Shown here piece after piece: positions 19,785-29,978 of a DNA stretch of 64,000 bases (its first letter is position 1; every line of letters starts with the position of its first letter). The stretch is from contig LT598467.1 of the NCBI GenBank assembly GCA_900074745.1, positions 1,178,001 to 1,242,000 on the forward strand, read 5' to 3'. The stretch comes from Lachancea mirantina. Lineage: Eukaryota; Ascomycota; Saccharomycetes; Saccharomycetales; Saccharomycetaceae. The translations under genes and the position numbers were made by a program. Below the pieces are notes generated by a model. The model ran no database searches and was not told where the DNA came from. It saw only the letters and a list, made by a program, of their open reading frames with translations.

Positions 19785-20513
19785 TCATATGTAGTTCATG
19801 TCTAGTGTTGTGTAAGCCGGCCCCTGTGGGTACGCCTGTGCCAGTTTCGCGGGCGACGCGTGCAGTGCGTACGCACTGGGAGACCCGACCAGCGTGCTCG
19901 TGCTCGAGCACGCGCTCACGTTGCGCTGGTGGTAGTGACTCCGGGACACGAGTTTGCGCGTACGTTCGAGATCGTACTTGATGGGCTCCAGCAACGTGGC
20001 GAGCGCGTCGTAGAGATCCTGCTCTGTGACGCGCGTGTTCCAGCTGAGTAGTTGCAGCAGTTGCCGTTCCATAAGGTTGACGTCTTCGACCGTGAACAGG
20101 CCCTCTGTGTAAGCGGCCCAGTGCTTGTTCTGGGGCGACGAATCGTTGTGGCATTTGGCACTGAGGATCACGCAGGCGAGAAAGATCCGGTGCGCGGTCG
20201 AGGGCAGCCCGTGTGCGTCCCGCGGCAGGATCTTCTTCAGTTTCGCCAGGTAGCACGCCGCGGTCAAAAGCGTCGACGTGTACACGTGTGTATGGCGGAC
20301 CAGCCGCGCAATGAACGTCATCAGCGAGGGCAGCGACGGCGTGGCCGTGCCGCTGCGTTTGTTGTGGTGACCCGTGGGACTTGTAGGCGGTGATGGATAA
20401 GCCGTTTCTTTCGGGCACGGTATCACTTTGAGCGTGGTGTTGGTCAGAAACCGGAGCATCGACTCCGTGACGGGACTCTTGAACAGGATTTTCAAAGCTT
20501 TGGCGTCGCTCAT
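19785..20513 (-). CDS. PCL1: Pho85 cyclin, Pcl1/Pcl2 type
   Basis: The 242-residue cyclin activates the Pho85 kinase in late G1. The N-terminus ALKILFKSPVTESMLRFLTNTTLKVIP matches the S. cerevisiae Pcl1 start. The cyclin box covers about residues 60-165 and includes HTHVYTSTLLTAACYLAKLKK, HRIFLACVILSAKCHNDSS and the WAAYTEGLFTVEDVNLMERQ helix. The Ser-rich tail is shorter than in S. cerevisiae Pcl1 (279 residues). Position next to CAF40 matches YNL289W. Three SBF-type sites lie upstream. Pcl1 and Pcl2 are hard to separate by eye; synteny favours PCL1. Confidence 0.92.
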   Translation of the reverse strand: MSDAKALKILFKSPVTESMLRFLTNTTLKVIPCPKETAYPSPPTSPTGHHNKRSGTATPSLPSLMTFIARLVRHTHVYTSTLLTAACYLAKLKKILPRDAHGLPSTAHRIFLACVILSAKCHNDSSPQNKHWAAYTEGLFTVEDVNLMERQLLQLLSWNTRVTEQDLYDALATLLEPIKYDLERTRKLVSRSHYHQRNVSACSSTSTLVGSPSAYALHASPAKLAQAYPQGPAYTTLDMNYI

Positions 20514-20639
20514 GCTGGTGGTCGTGGTGATTGAGTTTGGAAACGGTTCTCCACCGTCACCACCTCGTTACGCTCCACTCTTATATCTTACACACATACA
20601 CACACTTCTCGACTTACCGCTATATCCTCATGCCCTTCG

Positions 20640-20700
20640 TTTCGCGGCTTCGTTTTCGCGGTGGTTCGTCTTTTCCAGGGCTTAAAACGCGATCGCGAAA
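20640..20700. promoter_or_regulatory. SBF (Swi4/Swi6) site cluster in the PCL1 promoter
   Basis: The SCB core CRCGAAA occurs as TTTCGCG at 20640-20646 and 20654-20660 and as CGCGAAA at 20694-20700. These are 127-187 bases upstream of the PCL1 start. S. cerevisiae PCL1 is a known SBF target in late G1, so the sites are probably functional. Confidence 0.7.
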
Positions 20701-22592
20701 TTTTACATCTCTTTTTTGGCTCTTAATTAAAAGTGGAACTGCCTTATTAGGACATCAAACACGAACCGTAGTGGAAATCGGTAACGAAATCCAGAATGGA
20801 AACGGTTCAACGTGCAACACCTGGCAAAACTGTCTAGATTGCCGCATCCAGAAATGGGCGCGAATTGGAACGGGAATTTGTCGAAGCCTGGATCGTGTGC
20901 GACATTTGTTTTGTACGGAGAGCGTAGATCTATCGCCTCTGGGTGAATCTTCCCATATGAGCATGCCCATATGAGTATTATCACCAGTGAAGAATAGGAA
21001 TTCCAAAAGGCTGAGAGGTGCCTGATGTGAGACGCGTCTAGGGTACTATTTAGAGCATTGGCCCCTAAATTTAGCTGTTCAGTGGCTTGTAATGCGATTT
21101 CTCATGTGTCACGCATGGCAACTGAACGCATGGCAACAGAACACCTGGAAACTGAACGTCTCTGGCGTTACAGAATCACTGGCTTTAGAAAGTCTTGCTG
21201 TGTAGTGTGCAAGGTTCGACTGACGTTACTCAGTGGATACTCGTATGCGTTCAGAGTGACAAGCTTATCATCAATTCTGACATTAATAGTAAATTCACGT
21301 AGTTTCTGTCCGCATGGGGAACCGCATCGCAAGTATCAGTATATCTGTTTGAAATCTCGTTTAAGTATCCAAGACGTGGCGGTACCAGGAAAACGGTATC
21401 AGGAAAATTGATTTCTACGTCCAGGATACTATGTTGCTGTGCACATCGTACCAGGCCGCTTATCCACGGCGGGCCAAGAGGGAGCCCATATCTCATTCTA
21501 AGAATGCTGCAAACAAGTGACTATTTCGAAGGCTATCCGCTGGTCCGTTCTAATATAAGCAGTACCTACTTGCTGGGAGACATCGTTGACGGCGAAATCA
21601 CGTGGTCCCTATGACAGAATAACCAAGGAAGCTCGACACACCTCACGGGGCGAGACCAGGCGTTCTCAATATCCATTCACAACTGGGTTCGCTCTGTTGG
21701 CCTAGGTTGCCCACGTATCCAGGTATAGTACCCCCGTTTTGGTATAATTTACCGCGAGCTCTTTTCAGCCGCATCTTCACCGCACAGGAACCGTCTTCGA
21801 TTGACATCGTAGCTCTCAAACAAGGAGAGCGTGAACGAAATGACCCATTCATGATGCCGTTAGCTACCAAAGGTTATTCCCAATACAATAGTGCCATTTT
21901 TCTTGTGTCCACTTGTCTCGATGTTGGTTTTCTTGTCTCTTCTTCCCCGCAGGTGATGTTTTACTGTTCTTTCTTGTTGTGACTTGTTCCTCATCTACAA
22001 AGCTTTGTTATGCCTTGCAGATCGAGCGCCCTTACCTCTGATGAAAATCATGTTTTGAAAACTTTCTTAGCATTTCAATGGCACATCACCAATCCCAACG
22101 CACGGCACCTATGACGTACTCCTTTGACTCCTCAGGCGTTAGTCCAGCAACTTCGCCCTGGAGGGCTTCGGCCGAGTTGCACCTGGAAGATGTCCTCCAG
22201 ATGCAGAGCCACACAGGATCGGCAACAAGCAAAGGTCCACTGCCATCCCACTCGTCGCCTTGCAGAGCCGTCTAGTGGATGTGAAGCTCATCCACAGCCC
22301 CTTACCACCATCGTTCCTATTGACCGGGTGCAATCCCAACTGTTGCCAGGTGTAACTCGTGCGTGAGGATCCGCTCCTGCATCGAGATGTACACCCATCT
22401 GCTCGAGCCGAATCGTAGCGGCTTTGCACCGCCTTTGTTACCTTGCAGAAGGTTCGCAGCGGCTTCGCGCGAAGCCTTTGTCTATTTGAACTGCTTTTGG
22501 ATCCATATAAATAGACATGCCCGCGCTCCGGCCGCAGCGATGCCTTTGGACCCTTGCATAACGTGAACAGGGAGCCCGCAGCAAAATTTATC
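20701..22592. other. Long gene-free stretch between PCL1 and the ARN-type transporter
   Basis: Almost 1.9 kb without a recognisable gene. It contains a 15-bp tandem repeat (21111-21155, three imperfect units beginning ACGCATGGCAACTGA), a 16-bp perfect palindrome GGCTTCGCGCGAAGCC at 22461-22476, and the promoter signals of the transporter. Open frames of up to 117 codons show no domain and no plausible composition. Confidence 0.5.
22325..22513 (+). promoter_or_regulatory. Aft1-like iron sites and TATA box for the transporter
   Basis: Two matches to the Aft1/Aft2 consensus YRCACCCR are present: TGCACCCG (reverse strand, 22325-22332) and TACACCCA (22390-22397). A TATAAATA box is at 22506-22513, 80 bases before the start. 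Such sites activate ARN-family genes under iron shortage. The binding preference is known for Saccharomyces and assumed here. Confidence 0.5.
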
Positions 22593-24359
22593 ATGTCGGA
22601 AAAATCCAGGCCATTGTCCAAAGAATTGTCGCCAGACGACTTCTCGCAAGCGACAGACACTGTGCTGAAGGATTCCAAAGGCGCAGGTGTGCACAACATC
22701 GAAATATACGCACAACAATATCAACATATCGGATACCGCATAGCGCTGTTTTTCTCCATTTTCCTGGTCGCATACGCCTATGGACTCGATGGATCCGTGA
22801 GATACACGTTACAATCTTATGCGACTTCGTCTTATTCCCAACACTCTTTGTTGGCCGCTGTTAACTGTATCAAGGCCGTCATCGCCGCAGGCGGCCAAAT
22901 CTGTTTTGCCAGAGCATCCGACATTTTTGGTAGAGTCACTATTTTGATTGTATCCATTGTTTTCTATGCAATGGGCACCATCATTGAATGCCAAGCGACC
23001 AACGTCTCTCGTTTTGCCGCAGGTGCATGTTTTTACCAACTCGGATATACGGGTATCATTTTGATCCTGGAAATCATCGCCATGGATTTCTCGAATTTGA
23101 ACTGGAGACTTTTGGCCTCGTTTGTTCCCGCGTTGCCCTTCATTATCAACACCTGGATTTCTGGTGATGTCGTTCAAGCCATTGGTATGAACTGGAAATG
23201 GGGGATTGGAATGTGGGCCTTCATCTTCCCACTATCGTGTATCCCGTTACTCGGCTGTCTGCTCCATATGCGTTACTTGGCTCACAAGAATGCGCCTCAG
23301 GATTTGAAGCCAGAATTGCAAATTGTCAAACAGATGTCCTGGTCAAAATATTTGATAGAGATCTTTGTCCATAAGCTCGACATCTTGGGGTTGATCTTAC
23401 TGTGCGTGGCTTTCGGATGTATTTTGGTCCCCTTCACATTGGCCGGTGGCCTCAAATCCAAGTGGAAAACCGCGTCCATCATTGTCCCCGAAGTTATCGG
23501 ATGGTGTGTCGCTGCTCCTTTGTATCTGGTTTGGGAATACAAGTTCGCTCGCCATCCGGTGACACCTTGGTCCGTGATCAAAGACAGGGGCATCTACGCG
23601 GCCATCATCATTGCCTTCCATATCAACTTTTGCTGGTACATGCAAGGCGATTATATGTACACTGTTCTGGTCGTGGCCGTCGATGAGAGCGCCAAATCTG
23701 CTACGAGAATCACTTCGCTTTACTCTTTCGTCTCGGTGATTACCGGAACTATTCTAGGATTTGTTGTCGTTAAAGTCAGGAGAACGAAACGCTTCATTTT
23801 ATTTGGTATTGGATGTTGGTTCATTGCATTTGGTTTGTTGGTTCATTTCAGAGGCGGTCCTGTCTCGCACTCTGGTGTCATCGGCTCCCTGTGTCTCCTG
23901 GGTTTCGGTGCAGGTTTCTTCACTTACACGACACAGGCATCCATCCAAGCATCTACCACAAGTCACAGTAACATGGCCGTGATTACAGCATTATATTTGG
24001 CCGTCTATAATATTGGATCTGCCGTGGGCGCTGCCGTGTCGGGCGCCGTTTGGATGAACGTTCTTCCACAAGAATTGGCCAAGAATTTAAAAAACAGCGA
24101 ACTTGTTAGCCAGGCATATTCGGAACCTTTCACGTTTATCTTGAAGTATACTTGGATGACCGTTGAGAGGCAAGCTGTAATGAGAGCTTACCGGTACGTC
24201 CAGAAGATTCTGTGCATCGTTGGTCTATGTTTCTGTGTGCCACTTTTGACAGCGGCTTTTCTACTGAGAGACCGGAAACTGGAAAACGTCGTGGCTCTTG
24301 AAGATCTAGAGAAACGCGATAAGAAAGAAGCAGATAGCAGTCAAGAAAGCTCTCTTTGA
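22593..24359 (+). CDS. Siderophore-iron transporter, ARN/SIT family (MFS)
   Basis: This is a 588-residue major facilitator protein with about 14 membrane segments, of the family holding Arn1, Arn2, Sit1, Enb1 and the glutathione exchangers Gex1/2. The Met at 22593 (MSEKSRPLSKEL) is preferred to the one at 22554, which adds only 13 unlikely residues. Family features are the YGLDGSVRYTLQSYATSSYSQHS stretch in helix 1, FARASDIFGRV between helices 2 and 3, the central WKTASIIVPEVIGW and the C-terminal loop before FILKYTWMTVERQAV. Substrate cannot be told from sequence. It lies between PCL1 and RFC3, which are neighbours in S. cerevisiae, so it is an insertion here or a loss there. Aft1-like sites upstream support an iron role. 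Confidence 0.88.
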   Translation: MSEKSRPLSKELSPDDFSQATDTVLKDSKGAGVHNIEIYAQQYQHIGYRIALFFSIFLVAYAYGLDGSVRYTLQSYATSSYSQHSLLAAVNCIKAVIAAGGQICFARASDIFGRVTILIVSIVFYAMGTIIECQATNVSRFAAGACFYQLGYTGIILILEIIAMDFSNLNWRLLASFVPALPFIINTWISGDVVQAIGMNWKWGIGMWAFIFPLSCIPLLGCLLHMRYLAHKNAPQDLKPELQIVKQMSWSKYLIEIFVHKLDILGLILLCVAFGCILVPFTLAGGLKSKWKTASIIVPEVIGWCVAAPLYLVWEYKFARHPVTPWSVIKDRGIYAAIIIAFHINFCWYMQGDYMYTVLVVAVDESAKSATRITSLYSFVSVITGTILGFVVVKVRRTKRFILFGIGCWFIAFGLLVHFRGGPVSHSGVIGSLCLLGFGAGFFTYTTQASIQASTTSHSNMAVITALYLAVYNIGSAVGAAVSGAVWMNVLPQELAKNLKNSELVSQAYSEPFTFILKYTWMTVERQAVMRAYRYVQKILCIVGLCFCVPLLTAAFLLRDRKLENVVALEDLEKRDKKEADSSQESSL

Positions 24360-24452
24360 AAAACCAAGACAAAAAATGCCAACAGAAGCTGAGCACGCAC
24401 GGCTTAGTATCTTCAGTAATGTGTTCTTGTTAATTATGTAATTGTGGTATTG

Positions 24453-25442
24453 TCACACTTCAAGCTCAAATGATGACTTTACGGCGCTAATGACGGCGCT
24501 ACTCTGAATACGTTCGTTGCCGCCTTTCGAAATACTATACTCGATATCTGCCAGTTTGCACAATATTTCTCTTCGCGTGATTTCTTTCAACTCATAGTTT
24601 TCTAATAGTTCCACTATTCCCTCAATTAGATCTACTAGTGCCAAACCTTTCGAGGTACGGATCTTGGTTATAGTGTAGAAAGCAGTGGTCCAATCGTCTT
24701 TTAACATGGACTCAAGCGCTGTTTCCAGATCTGCCGGATAGGGCGCTCCAACACAGTCATAAATCGTGGTCTCGGTCACTTTTTCCGTGGCTGGATCGTC
24801 GATCGTAGCTTTGCTTGCCTGTAAAACATTGAGGGCTCTACGCATGTCGCCCCTGGACAGTTTCAACAGTGCATTTAACGCTTCCGGTGTTAATTGAAGA
24901 TCCTCACGAATCAAAATGTTCTTGAGACGTTTTTCGATTGATTCCGTGGGTAAAGGTTGGAACCTGAACCGCGTACAACGACTCAAAAGAGCTGGGGTGA
25001 GTTTATGCGCATAATTGGCCAAAATGCAAAATCGAGTGTTCTTCGTGTACCGCTCAATGATACGGCGCAGCGCATTTTGCGCGGCGTTCGTCATAGCGTC
25101 TGCTTCATCTAAAATGATCAGTTTGAAGCCCTTGGAAAAGATTTGACGTGTCGATGCGAATTCTTTGATCTGATTTCTCACAACGTCGATACCTCTGTCA
25201 TCCGAAGCATTCAGTTCCAGTACCATGTTCCGATAGTTTTTCCCGTATATTTCACGCGCTAACGCCCCAATGGTAGAGGTTTTTCCAGTACCTGGAGGTC
25301 CATAAAACAGTAAATGCGGCAGTTTACCCTCTTTGACAAATTTACGAACCGTTTCCACCACATTTGTTTGCCCATACACGTCGTCCAGAGTTTCTGGACG
25401 GTACTTCTCAACCCAGGGCAAATTCTCGGACGTCCTGGACAT
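24453..25442 (-). CDS. RFC3: Replication factor C subunit 3 (clamp loader)
   Basis: This 329-residue AAA+ ATPase is a subunit of the RFC complex that loads PCNA, and of alternative checkpoint loaders. Start at 25442 (MSRTSENLPWVEKYRP) matches S. cerevisiae Rfc3; the open frame reaches 25517 but the added residues are not conserved. Walker A GPPGTGKTS is at about residue 48, Walker B LIILDEADAM at about 107, and the sensor/arginine-finger motif LLSRCTRFRF follows. The C-terminal collar domain is complete. S. cerevisiae Rfc3 has 340 residues. Order with PCL1 agrees with YNL289W-YNL290W. Confidence 0.96.
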   Translation of the reverse strand: MSRTSENLPWVEKYRPETLDDVYGQTNVVETVRKFVKEGKLPHLLFYGPPGTGKTSTIGALAREIYGKNYRNMVLELNASDDRGIDVVRNQIKEFASTRQIFSKGFKLIILDEADAMTNAAQNALRRIIERYTKNTRFCILANYAHKLTPALLSRCTRFRFQPLPTESIEKRLKNILIREDLQLTPEALNALLKLSRGDMRRALNVLQASKATIDDPATEKVTETTIYDCVGAPYPADLETALESMLKDDWTTAFYTITKIRTSKGLALVDLIEGIVELLENYELKEITRREILCKLADIEYSISKGGNERIQSSAVISAVKSSFELEV

Positions 25443-26206
25443 CTCTGGTCTTATTGGCTTGTAGGGTTTAGAATGGACTTGTCGATGCCAATTAACATAT
25501 TGGCCTTTTTCATGCAAAACGAAGCTGTTAAAACGACCACGTGACCTTTATCAAGAAAACGTTTATTCGTGCGGCGATAAATGGGCCATATTCACCAGTA
25601 CACAGGAAACAACAGTCTGGCAGAATTCGTGGCATATATGTGTATCGGTCTTCCCTATCTTGTTGTTCCTGCTATAGAGATGTGCTTCTCTTTTGAATTC
25701 ATCATCTTGTACGCAAGTAATATTGTAATCGCTTTATACGCATTGTCTAAATCAAAGCTAAAATCACGTGACAGTGAATATCCCTCCAGACGAGCGCATC
25801 TAAGTCACATGCCTGAGTAATGATTTTAAAATCACAATATACGAAATTAATAAGAGCTTACGTCATTTGCCCCTTGACATGTACAATTTACCCCATCAAC
25901 ACGATCACATCGCACGAGTACCCCACCCTTTCCCCACCCCCAATTTTTTGGTCAGCGGCTGTTCTCCACTTTTGTGTCACGCTCCTTTCCAAACGTATAT
26001 AAACCGCGAGTTAGAACTCCATCTTGTCTCAACAATTCCTCCCTCACAGTCATCCCTTCAAATGATCAAACGCCGATAAGAGGGCCGCCAAAGCGGCTTC
26101 TCCAAGAAGAAGCAGAGTATATATGTTATAGCGTAGATAGCATCGTCACTATGCTGTTTATAATCACGCCCTTAAGACACAATTTATAGAAGAGTTGTTT
26201 ACATAG
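25443..26206. other. Divergent promoter region between RFC3 and ACS1
   Basis: This 764-base gap has a CACGTG core near 25540 and another near 25767, a C-rich tract at 25921-25942, and a TATATAAA box at 25996-26003, about 200 bases before ACS1. No Cat8/Sip4-type element was found by eye. No gene is seen. Confidence 0.5.
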
Positions 26207-28720
26207 ATGAATAGGGGCGAGACAAGTGCTTCGGCGGAAGCATTGATCAACAATGGCCCCGGGACCATAAGCGAAAATCGAATTGAGGGTACTACTCCGA
26301 GCGATACTGGGAACGAAAGCGCTAATGTGAGCAGCATGGGAAATGAGACCGAAAGTGAAAGCAACATCGACAGCAGTGACTTATTCAAGGATGGGCCCGA
26401 CGAATGGGAAGAAAATCTCACTAGACAGGCTATGCTTTTGCGCGACAGCTCCCACAACGTGGAGGCTCACCTCTTCGACGTGGCTCCCATCGAAAACGTG
26501 ACTCCGCGCGAGCGGCTGGCACCGCAGCTCGCGGATCAGTATGTCCCCTTCATTACTGGCGGGATGGACGAGTACTGGAAGCTGTATCGGGAGTCCATAG
26601 AGCAGCCGGGACGGTTTTTCGGAGAACATGCACGACGCTTATTGTCCTGGAGCCGTATGTTCGACGCAGCATACTATCCAGCGGGCACAGGCGGCGCTGG
26701 AGGCTCCACTTTGCCCACGTTCGATTCTACCGCCTGGTTTATTAATGGGCAACTGAATGCGTGTTACAATGCTGTGGATCGATGGGCGATCAGCTGTCCC
26801 GACAAAATCGCGCTCATTTACGAAGCAGATGAGCCCGGTAGCGGGTCTAAAGTCACGTACCGCGAATTGCTCGCAGAAGTGTGTCAAATAGCGCAAGTGT
26901 TGACGGAATCCATGGGCGTACGCAAGGGCGATACCGTCATTGTCTACATGCCGATGATTCCCTCCGCAATAGCCGCGTTGCTTGCCATTGCACGAATTGG
27001 AGCGATTCACAGCGTGGTTTTCGCTGGCTACAGCTCCAATTCGTTACGGGATCGTATCAACGACGCAGGTGCTCGGGTAGTGCTCACAAAACAAGAATCG
27101 CGCCGTGCCGGAAAAATTGTCGAGACCAAACGGATCGTGGATGAAGCCCTGAAGCAAACACCTTGTGTCGAATACGTCCTGGTATTACAACACCAGTCGC
27201 GCACTTGCAGAGACCGGACGGGTCTTCATGCGCGCAAGTACAATGCAAATAGTCATCATCACGAATCCGCGCTCCATCAACACCATCGCCATCATCGTCA
27301 TCGGTTTCACCATCGTCGTCACAGTCATTTGAGCCAACAGCAAGCGAAACTTCAGAGTTCGAACGGCGGTGGGAGCAACTACAATCTTCGTAGTTCTTCC
27401 TCCATCTCACCAGATTCTTCAATGTTCGGCCAGAGTAACCTTACTGAACTTGACTGGCTTACAGAAGTTAGTCGGTATAAACCCTATTGTCCTTGCGAAC
27501 CTTTGGACTCTGAACACCCATTGTTTTTGTTATACACCTCTGGGTCAACAGGAACTCCTAAGGGCGTTTTGCATGCCGTTGCAGGCTACTTACTGGAAGC
27601 ACGCATGTCGATGGAATACGTGTTTGACGTTCACGCTAATGACGTGGTTTTCACTGCTGGCGATATTGGATGGGTCACAGGCCACACTTATGTCGTTTAT
27701 GGTCCACTACTTTCCGGTTGCACCACAGTGATCTTTGAAGGTACTCCGGCGTATCCCTCATACTCGCGGTATTGGGATATCATCGACCGGCACAAGGTCA
27801 CACATTTCTACGTGGCACCCACAGCACTACGCATGCTCAAGCGCGCCGGCGATGGACCTCTCGAAGGTTACGATTTGACCAGTTTACGTTGTCTGGGAAC
27901 CGTTGGTGAACCCATAGCAAGGGAAGTATGGGAATGGTATGCGGAAAAAGTGGGTCGTGGTCGGGTACCCGTGATCGATACCTACTGGCAAACCGAATCT
28001 GGTTCTCACATGATCGCACCTTTAGCCGGAGTCACACCATTGAAACCTGGTTCCGTTTCGTTACCATTTTTTGGCATTGACGCGGTGGTTCTGGATACTG
28101 TCACAGGAAAAGAGCTGGAGGGACCATGTAAAGAGGGAGTCCTAGCAGTTCGTCGGCCTTGGCCCTCATTCGCGCGTACATTGTGGAGAAATCATTCCAG
28201 ATTTAACGAAGTTTACTTCGAACCATATCCTGGTTACTATTTCACCGGAGACGGAGTGGCACGCGACAAAGATGGGTTTTTGTGGATCCTGGGACGTGTT
28301 GATGATGTGGTGAATATTTCAGGTCATCGTCTTTCTACTGCGGAAATCGAAGCCGTTGTTTCAGAAGACGAAACTGTCGCCGAATGTGCTGTGGTGGGGT
28401 TTGCAGATGAACTCACAGGTCAAGCCGTGGCGGCGTTTGTCGTGCTGCGAAATAGTGCCTGTTGGGAAAACGCAAGTGAAGATGAATTGCAAAGTATTAA
28501 AAGACGCATTCTTGTCATTGTTCGTCGCGATATCGGATCTTTTGCTACTCCCAAACTTATTGTACTTGTAGATGACCTTCCAAAGACACGGTCTGGTAAA
28601 ATAATGCGCCGGATCTTACGCAAGATTTTGGCAGGTGAATCCAATAAACTTGGGGATGTGTCAACGCTTTCGAATCCCGGTGTCGTAAAGCATTTGATTG
28701 ACAGCGTGCAGTTCAAATGA
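26207..28720 (+). CDS. ACS1: Acetyl-CoA synthetase with a His-rich insert
   Basis: The 837-residue enzyme makes acetyl-CoA from acetate, ATP and CoA. S. cerevisiae Acs1 has 713 residues. A Ser/Asn/Glu-rich N-terminal extension of about 90 residues precedes the conserved N-terminal region ([21 protein letters not shown]). AMP-forming motifs are intact: [11 protein letters not shown] near residue 442, DTYWQTESG near 600, [13 protein letters not shown] near 696, and the C-terminal [15 protein letters not shown] with the acetylatable Lys. Between residues 330 and 415 lies an extra low-complexity segment, very rich in His and Arg then Ser, where Acs1 usually has only a short loop. Linkage to PEX22 matches YAL054C-YAL055W and favours ACS1 over ACS2. 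Confidence 0.94.
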   Translation: MNRGETSASAEALINNGPGTISENRIEGTTPSDTGNESANVSSMGNETESESNIDSSDLFKDGPDEWEENLTRQAMLLRDSSHNVEAHLFDVAPIENVTPRERLAPQLADQYVPFITGGMDEYWKLYRESIEQPGRFFGEHARRLLSWSRMFDAAYYPAGTGGAGGSTLPTFDSTAWFINGQLNACYNAVDRWAISCPDKIALIYEADEPGSGSKVTYRELLAEVCQIAQVLTESMGVRKGDTVIVYMPMIPSAIAALLAIARIGAIHSVVFAGYSSNSLRDRINDAGARVVLTKQESRRAGKIVETKRIVDEALKQTPCVEYVLVLQHQSRTCRDRTGLHARKYNANSHHHESALHQHHRHHRHRFHHRRHSHLSQQQAKLQSSNGGGSNYNLRSSSSISPDSSMFGQSNLTELDWLTEVSRYKPYCPCEPLDSEHPLFLLYTSGSTGTPKGVLHAVAGYLLEARMSMEYVFDVHANDVVFTAGDIGWVTGHTYVVYGPLLSGCTTVIFEGTPAYPSYSRYWDIIDRHKVTHFYVAPTALRMLKRAGDGPLEGYDLTSLRCLGTVGEPIAREVWEWYAEKVGRGRVPVIDTYWQTESGSHMIAPLAGVTPLKPGSVSLPFFGIDAVVLDTVTGKELEGPCKEGVLAVRRPWPSFARTLWRNHSRFNEVYFEPYPGYYFTGDGVARDKDGFLWILGRVDDVVNISGHRLSTAEIEAVVSEDETVAECAVVGFADELTGQAVAAFVVLRNSACWENASEDELQSIKRRILVIVRRDIGSFATPKLIVLVDDLPKTRSGKIMRRILRKILAGESNKLGDVSTLSNPGVVKHLIDSVQFK

Positions 28721-28815
28721 GCAAGGGAAAGAAAGTGAAGTTCATTCGACAAAATATATCAAAAATAACCACGAACATAAGTAAATACCATACAATTGAA
28801 CTTTGTAGATCGATC

Positions 28816-29403
28816 ATGGACCAAGCATCTACACCAGAAGTGACATCCTTGGATCAAGATCTTCGGGAACTAAGAAATAACAAGTTTTCAACGGAAGCTA
28901 TCGATGAAATAAGTGAATGGGTTTATTTGACGATACTAAAGAAAGGACAATGCCCCCCACATTTTTTAGAATCTTTGAAAGACGGTGTAACGTTATGTGA
29001 ATTGGCCAACATACTTTCTGCTGCTGACTCTGGCAAATCAATCAAAATCAGGACCGGTAAATCACCGTTCATGCAAATGGAACAAATATCCCAGTTTCTC
29101 TCATTTGCTAGACTATATGGGGTTCCCGAAGATGAATTATTTCAAACTGTAGACCTATACGAAGACAAAGACGCAGCTTGCGTTTATCAAACTTTGAAAT
29201 CAGTTTCACGGTATGCGAACCAAAAGCATCCAGACCGATTTCCGGTTATTGGACCCCAAATCGCTGCAAAACGGGCCGGACCACCGGTCAAGTCTAAACC
29301 TGATCATCTCAAATCATGGAGCACATTGGAATACGGGTATATGAAAGGTGCCAATCAAGCCAGCGAGAAAGTCGTTTTTGGCCGCAGAAGGGACTTTAAC
29401 TGA
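28816..29403 (+). CDS. SCP1: Calponin/transgelin-like actin-binding protein
   Basis: The 195-residue protein bundles actin filaments in cortical patches; S. cerevisiae Scp1 (YOR367W) has 200 residues. The frame is open from 28717, overlapping the end of ACS1, but the Met at 28816 (MDQASTPEVTSLDQDLREL) fits the family start. A calponin-homology domain covers about residues 20-130 (ISEWVYLTIL, LKDGVTLCELANIL, FLSFARLYGVPEDELFQTVDLYEDKD). One C-terminal calponin-like repeat follows (WSTLEYGYMKGANQ). Its stop codon is one base away from that of the convergent PEX22. Confidence 0.95.
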   Translation: MDQASTPEVTSLDQDLRELRNNKFSTEAIDEISEWVYLTILKKGQCPPHFLESLKDGVTLCELANILSAADSGKSIKIRTGKSPFMQMEQISQFLSFARLYGVPEDELFQTVDLYEDKDAACVYQTLKSVSRYANQKHPDRFPVIGPQIAAKRAGPPVKSKPDHLKSWSTLEYGYMKGANQASEKVVFGRRRDFN

Positions 29404-29404
29404 A

Positions 29405-29848
29405 TCAGCGTTCATGTCTCGTAAACTCAATGATTTCCCCCACGAACCTTGACAGCTCGTCCGGTATCATATCCAAATCTTCACTTGCCAATGTTAACGG
29501 TTTGCGCAAATGCCGTACAACGGCCCATACTCCTGTCATGGAATCACATTTGATGATTTGAGATTCGTACTTGGGATTCTCCAGTTTCAACACCGAATCG
29601 TAATCACGATTCGGTGGAATGACAAGGACGCATCCGTTTTGCAATTCCCCTCTCCATTTCTCATAATCTTTAAAAACAGTTTCTGTTACTAAGATGACTC
29701 GATGTGCACTAGACTTCAACTGATCGGTATCCGTTTCGGTCCCGGTTTCGTCCCGTTCGCGGGTCAAATACAAATAAGTAAACAGAGTCGCGACTGCTCC
29801 GAGTCCAGCAAGGGCCCATTTGACTCTAGATGTTGTCTTTCTGGACAT
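29405..29848 (-). CDS. PEX22: Peroxisomal membrane anchor of the Pex4 ubiquitin-conjugating enzyme
   Basis: The 147-residue protein has a short basic N-terminus, one membrane segment (about residues 11-28, ALAGLGAVATLFTYLYL) and a cytosolic domain that in S. cerevisiae (180 residues) binds the E2 enzyme Pex4 for Pex5 recycling. Conservation is low in this family. The call rests on topology, size, patches such as ITKCDSMTGVWAVVRHL-like residues near the middle and the position near ACS1, as in YAL054C-YAL055W. It ends almost on top of the SCP1 stop in the opposite direction. Confidence 0.85.
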   Translation of the reverse strand: MSRKTTSRVKWALAGLGAVATLFTYLYLTRERDETGTETDTDQLKSSAHRVILVTETVFKDYEKWRGELQNGCVLVIPPNRDYDSVLKLENPKYESQIIKCDSMTGVWAVVRHLRKPLTLASEDLDMIPDELSRFVGEIIEFTRHER

Positions 29849-29978
29849 CGCTGTTTGGTGACATTACCAGGAATTATTAACTTTCAAGTTTTCAAGATTC
29901 CGAAATTCTGAAATTCGACCATTTGAAGAAGCGGGACCTTTGGAGTAACGTAAAGGGACTCGTAGTGACTCACTAACA

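Noticed and set aside
21058-21411. 117-codon frame in the PCL1-transporter gap
   Set aside because: Partly created by the 15-bp tandem repeat (MATERMATEHLETER) and otherwise of random composition.
18819-22592. A large non-coding RNA such as telomerase RNA or U2 in the long empty stretches
   Set aside because: No template-like telomere repeat, Sm site context or U2 branch-recognition sequence was recognised, and synteny with the S. cerevisiae TLC1 neighbourhood is absent.
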